Source of the DNA: Botrytis cinerea B05.10
Taxonomy: Eukaryota > Ascomycota > Leotiomycetes > Helotiales > Sclerotiniaceae
DNA length: 64,000 nucleotides
Direction: 5' to 3'
Assembly: GCF_000143535.2 (NCBI RefSeq)
Contig: NC_037320.1
Span: 744,001-808,000, forward strand
Each line of letters starts with the position of its first letter. The stretch's first letter is position 1. Positions 35,539-47,873 of this stretch are shown piece after piece. A program made the translations under genes and the position numbers. The notes beneath the pieces were generated by a model. The model saw nothing but the letters and a program-made list of their open reading frames with translations, had not been told where the DNA came from and searched no databases.

Positions 35539-36538
35539 TTACTCGTCGTCTAGTATACTACTAGCTACTCTTCCAAAAACTGGGACTTCGCATCGGTCTA
35601 GAGTATCCGCTGTTTTGGGAAGATTAGAGGTGTAAAGTTGGAAAGGAAGCATGTTTACCGATATAGATAAGACAAAGAGAGAGAGAGAGAGAGAGCTGAG
35701 GAGTTAGAGAGGAACATGGAAAAACTTACCATCTAGATATGCTCTCCTGGTTAGCCATACTATCAAACTGATGTCTCCTAGGAGCAATAACCATGACATA
35801 GACGGGCCTAAGTCTAACATCAATACCAACGCTCAAACCATAGGGTTTTGATTTATCTATCGAGAAATTCTTGCGTGTCTCAGAACAGACGAGGGAGGAC
35901 TTACTCCAGGAGAACATCAAATGTACGACAAACATGGCCGTAAACAGTAAAGCAGATTGCCAAGCGTGAAACCTATCACCATTGTTCAGCAGTGTCTCAT
36001 GCAATCCACCACATTGTCTGTCCATAGGAGATTCGTATCTTATAACTAACCTCACATAATCACTCTTCCTCTCCAGAACCAAGAGCAACACACCCCCAGC
36101 AGGCGGCAAAAGCAGATAAGCCAAACAAGCCTCATAATCCAACCTCAATGGAAGACTAGTTTCAAACTCATGTAAACCGTCTCTACTCCCCCCACCATAC
36201 CCCGCACCTCCACTTACACTTCCCCCAACATTGTATCCCCCTCCAACCCTCCCGCTCTCCACATCCTGATACCCATTTCCAGTATTCACCGTCGGGAAGT
36301 ATCCATCTCTCTCTCGTTCTCTCTGCGCCCATGGATTCGGAGTGGTACTTGGAGCAAAATTTCCATTTTTCGCCGCTGCATTACTAGTACTCTGCAAGAA
36401 TGCCGGACTGCGAACTCCGGGGCTAAAGGATCTACGAATAGGTGAGATACTCTGACGAGGGGAAGAGGTCGAGGTACGCGGTGGAGGAGAGAGAGCGCGA
36501 GTTTCTTCTGGAGAAGCTTGGTAAGGTGCAAAATCCAT
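35539..36538 (-). CDS. UPF0132/DUF4870-type membrane protein
   Basis: Four exons, 36051-36538, 35905-35972, 35730-35807 and 35539-35609, give 234 residues. The N-terminal half is disordered (many S and P, then G/Y-rich). The C-terminal half has three hydrophobic helices: DYEACLAYLLLPPAGGVLLL, FHAWQSALLFTAMFVVHLMF and SMSWLLLLGDISLIVWLTRR. The tail is RAYLDADTLDRCEVPVFGRV ending in SSILDDE. The pattern of a glutamate-anchored first helix, RFHAWQS and a short cytosolic tail is that of the UPF0132 (DUF4870, Tic20-like fold) family. The function is unknown; membrane location is inferred. Start chosen at MDFAPYQAS because the upstream in-frame extension is non-coding in character. The last intron holds a (GA)n tract. 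Confidence 0.82.
35676..35695. repeat. (GA)n microsatellite within an intron
   Basis: Ten GA dinucleotides inside the third intron (35610-35729) of the membrane protein gene; read as a CT tract in the transcript, close to the polypyrimidine side of the splice signals. Confidence 0.85.
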
Positions 36539-37654
36539 CTTGGAACGAAGAATAGGTATGAGGATATGAGTGGGTTGTAGGTAGGGTTTGAGTGTTAGAC
36601 GGCAGATGTATCTTCGAACGGACTTTATAATCAACAGAACAACAAATCATAAAATCATGAGGAATTCGATTGTTGAAACGAAAAAGTCTCGGTTTTCTTT
36701 TTCATAAGGGTTTGTTGAAGAATCCCCATGACATGAGATGTTTGTTTTATCGCGATAAACGCTCTCGACGCTTTACGACATTATTATTATTCGATAGCGG
36801 ATCATTGACTGTTATCAGTGGAGGCCTGAGGCATATGTGCATATCTAGCGCTGCTCGTAGGAAGAAAAGTAGGCCAGAGTTGACTACTAGTAGATATCCA
36901 TCACAGTGGCTTCCGTGGCGGAGTCAAAATATCACGCCAGCGGGTCCACCTATTCAGTAATAAGAGCGGAGAATTTTGGAGCCCCGCCCGGAATTATTAT
37001 TGGAAATTGGAATGGTCTAATTGAGCAGCATCGTCAATTACTCTATTAAGAATTTCCAAACTCATATTACACGACCAACGAAGGCCTAATCTGTGTGCTA
37101 AAACTGAAGCTCGACAGTCTATTCGATCATGCACCCATTTTGGACCAGGCCATTTAAATGCATCATCATAAGTTTGAAAGGACAATACCAAGGATCAATG
37201 TACACGTTTAGTCCAACAATTGGCTTGACAGATCATATGATAGGTAGATTTCAGATGTTCAAGACTACCAAGCCCAACAGTTGGCCCCGACTGATCATCA
37301 CCATTTTGATAATCAGTCGAGTCTGACATTTGGCATTGGCATTGGCATTGGCATTGACATTGCAGAATAACCTCTTCAAATTATCATGCTAGTATGCGAT
37401 GTTTTCCACATGTCGCTTACGATATCGGTATATATCATAATCCAATGCTGCCCGTGACAATGGTAAATCGAGCCTTCAAAATATCCTTCCACTTATATGC
37501 ACGCACCCTTATATCCAAAATCATATCCTCAATCCCTAACACCATGCTCCGGATACCTGCTCTCTTTTCGTCGTAGGAAATAAACTCTTCTTGATATGTT
37601 CAATTGCGCTCGGAGATTCATGAAATGTTGGCTAAATAGTCGGGGTTTCGTGAT
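36539..37654. other. Intergenic, membrane protein to GID4
   Basis: Promoter side of the membrane protein and 3' side of GID4. Includes a short hexamer repeat at 37332-37355. No gene recognised. Confidence 0.45.
37332..37355 (+). repeat. Four tandem GGCATT units
   Basis: Four perfect copies of a hexamer, flanked by two diverged GACATT copies. Confidence 0.85.
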
Positions 37655-38788
37655 TCATCTAAACTCCACTGCCTGGAAGCACCCCCTATCCTCGACATGT
37701 TTCAACTCTAGTTGTTGAAATCTATCTATCGTATCAGCATCGTGTCCCAGTTCAAAGTTGACAATTTACAACGGCCTTCAAGACTTACTTCTCGCTCTTT
37801 GCGTGAAAATATATTCCGCTAACACTCCCCTCAACTTGATTAAAGCAAATATAATAGAATCCTTCAAAACTTGCACCGCTAATTGTCCTAACACGATGAT
37901 CAGGAACTAGAAAGTGTTCCTTCCATCTCATAAAAATATTCTCTCGTTGTGCTAGATTTGGTATATGGCAGTTTCCTTTCTTCGCAGATTTCTGAAAAGG
38001 ACGGAAGGATTGAAACTTTGCCCAGTGTGTTAAGTCGACTTTATCTGTAGATCCCCAATCTTCGTGTTGGGTAAAGAATGAATACTTTGATCCAATGATT
38101 TCACCCTCGAAATAGGTCGTAAGGGTAGGATGGTCTTCGGTCAGGCCTGTTGATGGAGTATTCGGTTAGTATGAAGATTCTAGTACCATATTGAACACCC
38201 GCATACCTTGAATGCGTAAATATCCACATAAAAATGATTCTCTCATGTCGACATGTTTAATTTCGACCTGTACGTCATAGACCTGCCGTTCTGATTGTTG
38301 TGTGCCATGAAATTTGCTACCCGGTCGTAATTTGGAAGATGGTGAAGATGGTAACAACTGCATTTTGTCAGTATGTTTGAAGGAATCAGCACGAGGTTAA
38401 TTGTTCCTACTCTAACGTTCGAAAAGTCGTAACCTAAGGATGGCGACGCAATTCGTGGATTAGTGGCGGTATGCATTTCAGCCTCATCCTGTTTATCTCC
38501 TTCCGCACTGACAGGGGATAACATATCGGGTCCATTTGTTTCTTCATCGATATCCATGCTCTTGGTGTTTCGCAGGTGAGTTTGAGAAGTCGGTGTCATG
38601 TCAACTCTCCGTAAATCATGCGGTGGAGGTGTAGGTTGTTGTGTAGCTCTTGAATCTAGAATCGGAGAATCGAGTGTATCTTCCATCTCTGGTATGCTCC
38701 AAGTAGACCTGTCATCTTCAGGGGGGCACGATGTGTGCGATATCGTAGCTCCAACTCTGGACTCGTTATTTGAAGAAGGGGTGGGCAT
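37655..38788 (-). CDS. GID4: GID4/Vid24-family substrate receptor
   Basis: Substrate receptor of the GID/CTLH E3 ubiquitin ligase, which recognises proteins with N-terminal proline degrons, such as gluconeogenic enzymes in yeast. Four exons, 38411-38788, 38207-38357, 37789-38146 and 37655-37721, give 317 residues. The first ~125 residues are variable and disordered. The beta-barrel follows: RPGSKFHGTQQSE, YDVQVEIKHVDMRESFLCGY, LRIQGLTEDHPTLTTYFEGE, IIGSKYSF, HWAKFQSF, then IFMRWKEHFLVPDH, ISGASFEGFYYICF and GIYFHAKSEK. The last exon encodes FQQLELKHVEDRGCF and ends AVEFR. The apparent stop after SEK lies in a GTAAGT donor, so the fourth exon is needed. Strong family identity over the whole barrel. 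Confidence 0.93.
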
Positions 38789-40328
38789 TGAATCGCGCCG
38801 GCAGCAGCCAAGCTTGTCAAAGAGAAATTAATGATACAGTTGAAGTATTAAAACTATAATGCGGTGACGATAAGATTAAATGAATAGAACCGATGTGATT
38901 AAATGGAAAAAATGTCTTGAAATTGTTGAGAAGATGAGATGATGAAGAGATGAGAAGACGAAAAGATGTTCACATATGATAAAGGCAATCCAACTCTAGC
39001 ACGGTCATTGGCGCACAAGGCTAATAAAGGCTCAAATGTGACTTGAGTACTATAGACTATGCCCCATGAGGCTTAGCTTCAGATTTCCGCTTTTCCCCGC
39101 AAGTAAATCCCAAAAAAGAACAAAATTGATTAATTACGAGCAATGATGGACTTTACATGTCATTCCCTTGCCATTTTTATCCTGCTGGCGATCCTCTACT
39201 TGGTCTTCTGGAGCAGCTGGAGCAACTGGAGCACTTCCATCGACCATCTTATGATTCGGACTTTGGGGCTCGTTACCCAAGGACTTCTTCTATCGCGTTG
39301 TCATTGTAGACCTGCCAGTGTCACTCCGGAAAGAAGGAACCTGTCTGATTGAACTCTGCAGAATGCCCACATAGCATTAGCATGTACCGTGGATGAAGTG
39401 GTCTCTCATGAATCGGTGATAACTCGGTACCTTCCAATGAAGATGTAGTTCACATGTGTTCGCAAGTATGCACAGCCCAAAGGAGCGAAAAAAGAAGTCA
39501 ACGGTACCATTAGTGATTCGACAGCACATCTGAAAGTACTAGTTTGGATGATGAATACCGGATTACTTGTACCGGGATTCGACCCAATCCTCAATTCACC
39601 CTCCAATACAGGATTCGGGTGCGTGACGAATTGCAGGCGCATGCATCTGATGGGGGTGGGTTTATCTTGCGGGGCTTGCTTCCTAGGTCGCGAGAGAAGT
39701 GTTGCTTTGGAGATTGGATGAAGTTGCTTGTCAGGCAAAGACTTCGGCAAAGATGTTCATGCATGCAGTGATGCCAGGAATAGTCAAACTTAATGTATGA
39801 TACGTCTTGTAATAATTCCGATGCAAGTTAACTTGGCAAATCTGATAAGTAGCATGCAATGTACGGGATGAACAGCATAGTAAACGATATAATTTTGAGT
39901 ACTATATTGGATCAATTTCAAAGACGCAAACCGACCCTCGGGAGTTCGATCATCTCCCTGGTTTATACCACTCTTCCGCTTCTCGTCCTAGACCTGATAG
40001 ATGAACAGTCTCCCTGATTTAGAAATTAAAAATGGTGTTCTGGTATGTGATCTGTCGCAGGAGTCGTACATGGCTACCTCATCCAAGTTTAACTTGATGA
40101 AGCAGAAGGAATCGTGTGTCGATATCCAACTTGGTCAGTTTTGACTAATCAGGCACAACAGCACTGTCATATCATGATATTTGAGAGTTTGACCAAGACT
40201 GAGTCGATTTTTGTATCATTAGCAGTGTAGACAAATAAGTGGCTTTTCCTCTATTGGTATCCATTTGTCTTGCAAATAACTCAACGCCTAACTCCTTCAT
40301 CCCCTGGATTTTTTCCAGAATCAAATCT
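38789..40328. other. Intergenic of about 1.5 kb
   Basis: No recognised gene. A short minus-strand frame near 39,143-39,255 (starting MVDGSAPVAPAAP) is too short and unsupported to call. Otherwise nothing specific is seen. Confidence 0.45.
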
Positions 40329-41053
40329 TTAAATAGGCTTGATCTTGAAGTGCAATGCTATCAATGAGAATACCAGTGCTTTGAGATCCTGTACAAGATA
40401 GTAGAATACCCGAAGGCCTTCAGGGTCTTGAGATTCTGTGACATCAACGAGAGATCCGATTTTGGCAGTCTAGTTTTGATTAGTGACATAATTTCGCGCC
40501 CGAGAAACCCATGCATACCTCAAAGGAGATAACCTCGCTGCCTATCTTGATTTCCAATTCTTGACGCCCATCTTTGTTCTTCTGAGGCCATTTGCTATCA
40601 TCCTCCCTATTTCGATATAAGCTACGCGTGCCACGATATCTGAACTTGAGAAGCTTACTTCATGATCTCACTAGTTTTGATAATCCTCTTGATTTCCTCA
40701 ACCAGCAAGGAGCTAATGTTCACTATGAACAATAAAGTCAGTTCAAGAGACATCCCTAGAGTATTATGTACCACATACTTTCTTTGCGAATCAAGGAATC
40801 GTTTCGATAATTGGAATTGTTGGCATAACGTGCGGATGCGCTTCTCCCGTCTCCTAGGACTCGAAAGTCGAATTCTGGGTCCATTGTTAATACTTGCGCA
40901 AATTGTGAGCAACTTCTCAACACTCACCGAGAAATTCGTGTCCATGCCGACCTTGGTGACCAGAACTATTGAGATAAATTAGCAAATTCATGCTGAAGGA
41001 TTGATAGAAGCTCACTAGTAGCGAATATAAAAGGGTTCGTTGAGGGTAGACAT
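40329..41053 (-). CDS. MAGO: Mago nashi, exon junction complex core
   Basis: Core subunit of the exon junction complex; binds Y14 and locks eIF4A3 on spliced mRNA. Six small exons, 41016-41053, 40928-40965, 40779-40874, 40659-40722, 40519-40606 and 40329-40469, give 154 residues. Reading: [74 protein letters not shown], then [37 protein letters not shown], and [20 protein letters not shown] ending in HFKIKPI. This matches the highly conserved family end to end, including the fixed C-terminus. Phases agree at all five introns (about 48-56 nt each). The insertion [10 protein letters not shown] is slightly longer than in animals. Simple ORF scanning misses this gene because no exon exceeds 141 nt. 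Confidence 0.96.
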
Positions 41054-41472
41054 AATGACGGAGACTTTTACTTCTGTCTGTTGTTGATTTGATGGAGAAG
41101 GCTGAAGCTTTTGATAGCTTTCTGAGACTCGGTCATGAATTTAGCTTAAGGCTAGAATTTGGCGGGGATATCATTTTGTGCCTGACAATCTAAGGCTGAA
41201 ACAGGCCACGCTAAGTCTTTCGAACACAGCACCCAGAAAGCTGGACACAGTCGTGATAATATTCCCAAGAACACGCATGTTCGATGCGTAACTCCCAACC
41301 CATTATCTTAAATTCCTATTAATTCTACTACCAATTCCTCCTTTCTGAGATTTCTCCAACTCTCAATCTGCCACAAAGCATCGAAAACCCTCGAATCCAG
41401 AAATCCACCCTTAATACACAGTCAAGCACGAAATAAACACCTTCCAGCTCTGCAGTTACAAATATAGCCAAT
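41054..41472. promoter_or_regulatory. Divergent promoter, MAGO/beta-COP
   Basis: About 420 bases between two divergent housekeeping genes. The right part is CT/CA-rich, typical of fungal leaders. No specific site is assigned. Confidence 0.5.
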
Positions 41473-44400
41473 ATGGCGACCTTCTTAGAACAGTCGTACA
41501 GCTTGGTACATCAGGACAATGCAGCAGATGTACCTTCAATGTCAGATTTGAGGACGCAGTTGGAGAAAGGGACAGATGAGAGTAAAGTCGAAACTATGAA
41601 GCGCATTCTCACAGTTATGCTGAATGGAGATCCGATGCCTCAATTACTCATGCATATCATTCGATTTGTTATGCCTTCGAAGTATAAGCCATTGAAGAAG
41701 CTTCTTTACTTTTACTACGAAATATGCCCAAAGTTGGATGCCAGTGGGAAACTCAAGCAGGAAATGATCTTGGTTTGGTAAGACTAGTTTGAGCTGCGAA
41801 GCTTATGATACCTGTATTGACATGTGCCGCAGCAATGGTATAAGAAATGATCTCCAACATCCCAACGAATATATCAGAGGAAACACATTGCGATTCTTGT
41901 GTAAGCTCCGCGAATCAGAACTTATCGAACCTTGTCTCGCCCCAACTAAAGCATGCCTTGAGCACCGTCATGCATACGTCCGTAAGAACGCAGTTTTTGC
42001 TGTGGCTTCTATCTTCCAACACTCTGAGAGTTTGATCCCAGATGCCCCTGAATTGATAGCCGCATTTCTGGAGACAGAGAGTGATCATACCTGCAAGCGC
42101 AATGCTTTCGCTGCATTGGTTAGCATCAGCCACGACAAAGCTTTGGCATATCTCAGTAGTGTCTTTGATGGCATTCCAAATGCAGACGAGCTGCTACAAC
42201 TTGTGGAGCTGGAGTTCATAAGAAAGGATGCGGTTCAGAATTCACAGAACAAGGTATTTTCCACGACTATGGAACCAAACATTGCTAACATTTATAGGCA
42301 CGATATTTACGACTCATCTTCGACCTTTTGGAAGCCGGCGCTTCTACCGTCGTTTATGAAGCTGCTTCATCTCTCACAGCATTGACTAATAACCCGGTAG
42401 CGGTGAAGGCGGCAGCCTCGAAGTTTATTGAACTTAGTATCAAGGAGGCCGACAACAATGTTAAATTAATTGTGCTCGATAAGGTGGACTTGTTAAGACA
42501 GAAGAATGAGGGAGTTCTGGACGATTTAACCATGGAGATTCTGCGCGTTTTATCAAGCACCGACATCGATGTACGAAAGAAGGCTTTGGATCTAGCTTTG
42601 GAGATGGTTTCTAGCAAGAATGTCGAGGATGTTGTCCTACTCTTGAAGAAGGAGTTGTCGAAGACTGTCGACCAGGAATACGAGAAGAATGCCGAATACC
42701 GACAGCTTCTGATTCACTCCATACATCAATGCGCAATTAAATTCTCAGAAGTCGCTGAAAGCGTTGTTGATCTCCTCATGGACTTCATCGCCGATTTCAA
42801 TAACACATCAGCCGTTGATGTTATTTCCTTTGTTAAGGAGGTGGTCGAGAAATTCCCCAAACTTCGACCATCCATAGTTGAGCGTTTAGTGTCAACTTTA
42901 AGCGAGGTTCGGGCCGGAAAAGTTTACAGGGGAGCTCTCTGGATCGTTGGAGAATACTCTCTAGAGGCCAATGATATTAGAGATGCTTGGAGGCGTATAA
43001 GAGCTAGCTTGGGCGAAATTCCTATCTTAGCTTCTGAACAACGTCTCCTCGATGAAGCAACGGATGGGCAAGAGCCAAAAGAGCCAGAACAGACCAACGG
43101 ACATTCCAAAGCAGCCCCAACAGGCTCAAGGAGAGTCCTTGCAGATGGTACCTATGCCACTGAAAGCGCTCTCACAAGTCAATCTGCTGTTACAGCCAAA
43201 TTGGAGGCTGTCAAAGCTGCTCAAAAACCACCTCTTCGTCAACTTATCCTCGACGGAGATTATTATCTAGCTTCTGTTCTTTCTTCTACCCTTACAAAAC
43301 TTGTCATGCGCCACTCTGAAATCTCATCTGATACTGCCAGGACTAATGCCTTACGCGCTGAGGCCATGTTGATCATGATTTCAATCATTCGTGTAGGACA
43401 ATCGCAATTTGTCAAAGCACCAATTGACGAGGACTCAGTGGACAGAATTATGTCTTGTGTTAGATCACTTGCCGAGGTAGCCCAGAATAAGCAACTCGAA
43501 AGCGCGTTCTTACAGGACACCAGAAAAGCATTCCGAGACATGGTTCAAGTAGAGGAGAAGAAGCGAGCAGCTAAGGAAGCAGTAGAGAAAGCTAAATCCG
43601 CTGTTCAAGTTGATGATGTAGTCTCCATCAGACAGCTTGCAAAGAAGAACACGATAGATGGTGCAGATGAGATTGAACTAGACCTTGAAAAGGCGACTGG
43701 AGGAGATTCCTCAGTGGAAGATCTTTCATCAAAACTTAGCCGAGTCGTGCAACTAACTGGTTTCTCTGATCCGGTCTATGCTGAGGCATACGTTACAGTA
43801 CATCAATTTGATATCGTTCTAGATGTTCTTCTAGTAAACCAAACAACAGAGACTCTTCAGAATTTGTCTGTCGAATTTGCAACACTTGGAGATCTCAAGG
43901 TTGTAGAGAAGCCAACTACTCAAAATCTTGGCCCACACGATTTCCAAAACGTACAAGCTACCATCAAGGTTTCCTCGACAGACACTGGAGTAATCTTTGG
44001 AAATGTCATTTATGATGGCGCAAGCTCAACCGAGAATAATGTGGTCATCTTGAACGATGTGCATGTCGATATCATGGATTACATCCAACCTGCTGTATGC
44101 ACAGAAACTCAATTCCGCACAATGTGGACAGAATTTGAGTGGGAGAACAAGGTCAACATCAATTCGAAGGCCAAGACATTACGTGATTTCTTAGATCAAC
44201 TCATGGCTTGCACAAATATGAATTGCTTGACTCCTGAGGCTTCATTGAAGGGCGATTGTCAATTTTTGAGTGCCAATCTTTACGCACGAAGTGTTTTCGG
44301 TAAGTTCCAAATTTTTTGCCACCAAGTGTGAGCACTTACTAACAACATTCTAGGGGAGGACGCTCTTGCTAATCTCAGCATTGAGAAAGAAGGTGAGGAT

Positions 44401-44502
44401 GGACCAGTCACTGGATTTGTTCGTATCAGAAGCAGGTCTCAAGGTTTAGCACTCAGCTTGGGGTCATTAAAGGGGTTAAATAAGGTTGTAGAGGTCGCAT
44501 AA
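41473..44502 (+). CDS. SEC26: Coatomer subunit beta (beta-COP)
   Basis: Large subunit of the COPI coat, for retrograde Golgi-to-ER transport. Exons 41473-41777, 41833-42253, 42298-44299 and 44354-44502 give 958 residues (yeast Sec26 is 973). The N-terminal adaptin-like alpha-solenoid has [56 protein letters not shown] and [16 protein letters not shown]. The C-terminal appendage has [20 protein letters not shown] and [11 protein letters not shown], ending in [11 protein letters not shown]. All intron phases agree, and the short introns contain GCTAACA-type branch points. It is intact. Confidence 0.96.
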
Positions 44503-45585
44503 GGAGGTGAAAAATGATGACGAAATCTGTATCATCAGTCTATTGCGTCCGGATTAATGGACGTCGGGGAACAATTACAACTGCTAATAAGATGAAGATG
44601 AAGATGAAGAGGAAAATAGGAAGGCACTGGAAGGCTGAAGCAGGCTCAACTAAAGGCGTCAATCTAGTTCAAGTCGTGTTGTGTTACATGAAAGCCTGCC
44701 TTTTATTTTGGTCGTTGAAATGATGATGATTGGGGAATTTTGCGCAAAAAAAGCACAAACAGGAGTTTTATCTAGAACCAGAGAGGCATTACTCGATTAG
44801 CATAAAATATTTTGAATTCTCCCATTATTGAAGCTCCATTACTCGCTTGTACATAATACCTAGCTACTGCCCACCTCTAACATGTGAGACCCGCCTCTAT
44901 GCTAAGCATCCTCAGCTCCTGTTGGCACGCGAGACGAGAGGCAAACTTAAGACTTTTGGGTTCTGCACCTTGTCAGAACTCAATTTTAGTCTTCGAGGGA
45001 TTTTTGTACCAATTGAATGGACACACACACAAGAATGCAATTGCAACGATAGCCATTCACGTAACGGGTAGCACCCACATACTCTGTCTGACCAGGTAGA
45101 TAGAAGCAATATAAAAACCGACCTTATAACGTACCACCCCTCATCCTCATGGTATAACAGAAATTCGAACACTCCGTGCATTGCGAGTACTGAAAAAGGG
45201 AACCCATGACTGGGCTGAATGATCGGAACTTTGGAAGTTTGTGTTCCGTGCATCTATCTTGTTTTGAAGCTCGGCATCTCTGGAACTTGTGACGGGCCCC
45301 TTGCCTTTGTACTGTGTACCATGTGGAAGAGTACTAACGGTAACCCTAACAAATCTTGGAAACCATCCTCCATTGAACAAAGCAAAGGAAAAAAGTTCGG
45401 GAAACTTACTAAACTTAAATTTATCTCTTTTTCTGTCCAAGACACCTTTTGATAGCCACCATCTTTAGTCACTCGTTACAATAACCACCATATTATGATT
45501 GGATAGACAGAGACGAGAGGTGTTATACTAAGAGAGAGAGAGTGAGTGAGAGAATGCTTGGGATATCGACGCAGTTTAGGTGACC
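44503..45585. other. Intergenic, beta-COP to kinase gene
   Basis: Contains the 3' flank of beta-COP (with a short GATGAA run near 44,590) and the promoter of the kinase with a (GA)n tract at about 45,531-45,542. No gene recognised on either strand. Confidence 0.45.
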
Positions 45586-47408
45586 ATGGCTTCTTCTATG
45601 GATTCAAATCATCCGTTTATCGATACGATGGGAATTACTAGTGACGAATATGTGCGGGAACAGGCGTTTGTGACTGATGGGACGTTGACGGTAGGAAGGA
45701 ATGCTTCCTTGACCTTGGGAACGGACTCTTTGATCGTGCTTGGTGAGTTTGGAGGGTCGCCGTTTGAGAGAGTTGAAGTAATTGTACTGATATGATGGCA
45801 TGAAGATGAGGCTTTTGAAAAGGAGAGCGCAACTTGTTGTGGATTTTGGACTTTTGCTTCAAGTGAGTCGGGCTAAATGTTTCCTGTCCATCTACGTCAT
45901 GCTCATCTCCTGTGCAGGTTCCGCGAATACTAGACCGATCCCTTTTTACAACGTCCTCTGGGCTGAGATATCAGACACGAAAGAGCTTGCGATTCGATAT
46001 GCTGCACCTACATCAAAAACGAGGGTACAGGCCACGGAGTTGAAATATGCGATTGAATCAAATTCTACGGAAGAAGTCGAGAAATGGATAGCAAAATTAC
46101 TAGATCGATCGTACGGCGAATCGCAACAAACAAAACGAGCAAAGGTCCTGGTGAACCCTCATAGTGGCAAAGGAAAGGCGCAGAAATACTATGATCGGGA
46201 TGTGGAACCCCTTCTGAAGGCAGCGAATTGTAGTATCGACATGGTAAAGACGAAATTTCAGGGAGATGCGGTTACGATTGTCGAGGATATGGATGTCGAA
46301 GCTTATGACATGGTGGTTTGCTGTTCCGGAGATGGATTAGCGCATGAGGTGTTTAACGGCCTGGGAAAGAGACATGATGCGAAAAAAGCCCTATCGAAGA
46401 TTGCAGTGACGCATGTACCATGCGGGAGTGGAAATGCTATGAGTATGAATTTGAACGGAACTGCCAGTGCGAGTTTGGCTACTTTGGCTATCATCAAGGG
46501 GATTCCCACGCCGCTGGATCTTATGTCGATCACACAAGGAGAAACACGAACAATTAGTTTCCTATCTCAGTCTGTAGGGATTGTGGCCGAGGCTGATTTA
46601 GCTACCGAACATTTGAGATGGATGGGAAGTGCACGATTTACGTATGGATTTCTAGAGAGACTTATTGGACAAGCAATTTATCCTTGTGATATTGCTGTCA
46701 AGGTTGCGATAGAAGATAAACCAAGTATAAAAGATTATTATAGAAAGGAGATGAGCAATCGCGAACCGGCAAGCGAGAGGAGAGGATACAAACACCTATT
46801 AGACGATGATGCTTCGGCCAGTAGTGGGACGGATGATGGATTGCCTCCGCTGAGATATGGTACTGTAAGCGACAAATTACCGGAGGGCTGGGAAATGGTT
46901 CCCTACGATAAATTGGGCAATTTCTACTGTGGAAATGTGAGTTTATCCCCTTGGCTGGAGCAATTCACTACATTCTGTTTGAACATTGAAGAGTTTGTAT
47001 ATCCTGAGGGTTCCTTGGCCTTTGAATACTCTTATCTGCATTTCAGAATCACGCAAATGCTAACGCAAGATCCAGATGGCATACATGGCCTCAGATGCCA
47101 ATTTCTTCTCCGCCGCCCTTCCAAGTGACGGTTACATGGACCTCGTTTGCATCAACGGCGATATAAGTCGTCTTTCAGCTATCAAGATGATGTTGTCCGT
47201 AGAGAGTGGGAAACTGTTTGACATTCCTGATGTATGGTATCGTAAGATCCTAGGATATAGAATCATTCCAAAACAGAAAGGGGATGGATACATTAGCATT
47301 GATGGGGAGAGGGTTCCTTTTCAACCATTTCAAGCCGAGGTACATAAGGGATTGGGTACGGTACTCTCGAAAACAGGACATATGTATGAGTGGCATGGTC
47401 CTATTTAA
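45586..47408 (+). CDS. Sphingoid long-chain base kinase (Lcb4/5, SphK-like)
   Basis: Phosphorylates sphingosine-type bases to sphingoid base 1-phosphates; membrane-associated. Exons 45586-45742, 45806-45862, 45918-46936 and 47076-47408 give 521 residues. DAGK-like catalytic domain starts near residue 180: KVLVNPHSGKGKAQKYYD, then the ATP-binding CCSGDGLAHEVFNGLG and VPCGSGNAMSMN. Further marks are AIIKGIPTPLDLMSI, FLSQSVGIVAEADLATE, WMGSARFTYGF, and in the last exon MAYMASDANFFSAALPSDGY plus IDGERVPFQPFQAEV. Intron phases all agree; the last intron is 139 nt. The small second exon (57 nt, rich in C and F) is the least certain part. Family call is firm, Lcb4 versus Lcb5 is not. Confidence 0.92.
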
Positions 47409-47873
47409 GTCTTTTTTTGAACTCGGAGATGAATTCGTTCTCATATTTTCATATTTTTTGTGTGCATTGGGAGGGGAAAGGGGCTTTCGGTAAGATGGGA
47501 TCTGGGCGAGGCGTTCAATGTTCAAATTCCCTTCAGACATTGTGGCACTTTTATCGTTCAATTTCTTTTCAGACATTGTGGCACTTATAGTCGACCTCAA
47601 ATGATACCCAAAGATAAGATGGTTTGGTTCGCATCAGCGACTTTATTGATATATATTTTGTCAAAAATTAGAGATCTTTTCTATTCTACCATGAGAAATT
47701 CTGAATGTGATGTGACTTTTTACATTGGACATTGATTGTCCTCAAAATAACACCTATACGCCGTGGAAATTCTTCCATAGATCCTCTTTTAACACCGAAA
47801 AAAATGTTTTTCCATGTGAATTCAGCTCTTCACCATTTTCAACATTCGACATTCGCCCTTCAATTCTTAACCC
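47409..47873. other. Convergent intergenic region
   Basis: 3' flanks of the kinase and Rrp1 genes. Contains a 36-base near-perfect direct repeat, listed separately. Confidence 0.5.
47519..47586 (+). repeat. Direct repeat, two copies
   Basis: The 19-base core TTCAGACATTGTGGCACTT occurs at 47532-47550 and 47568-47586, each preceded by a near-identical GTTCAA(A/T)TTC stretch, giving a 36-base period. Confidence 0.85.

Noticed and set aside
39143..39352. 70-codon frame with a hydrophobic start, and a short minus-strand frame MVDGSAPVAPAAP
   Set aside because: Too short, no family match, no splice support.
45604..45862. Minus-strand frames over the first exons of the kinase
   Set aside because: Antisense shadows of the coding exons, with no motif of their own.
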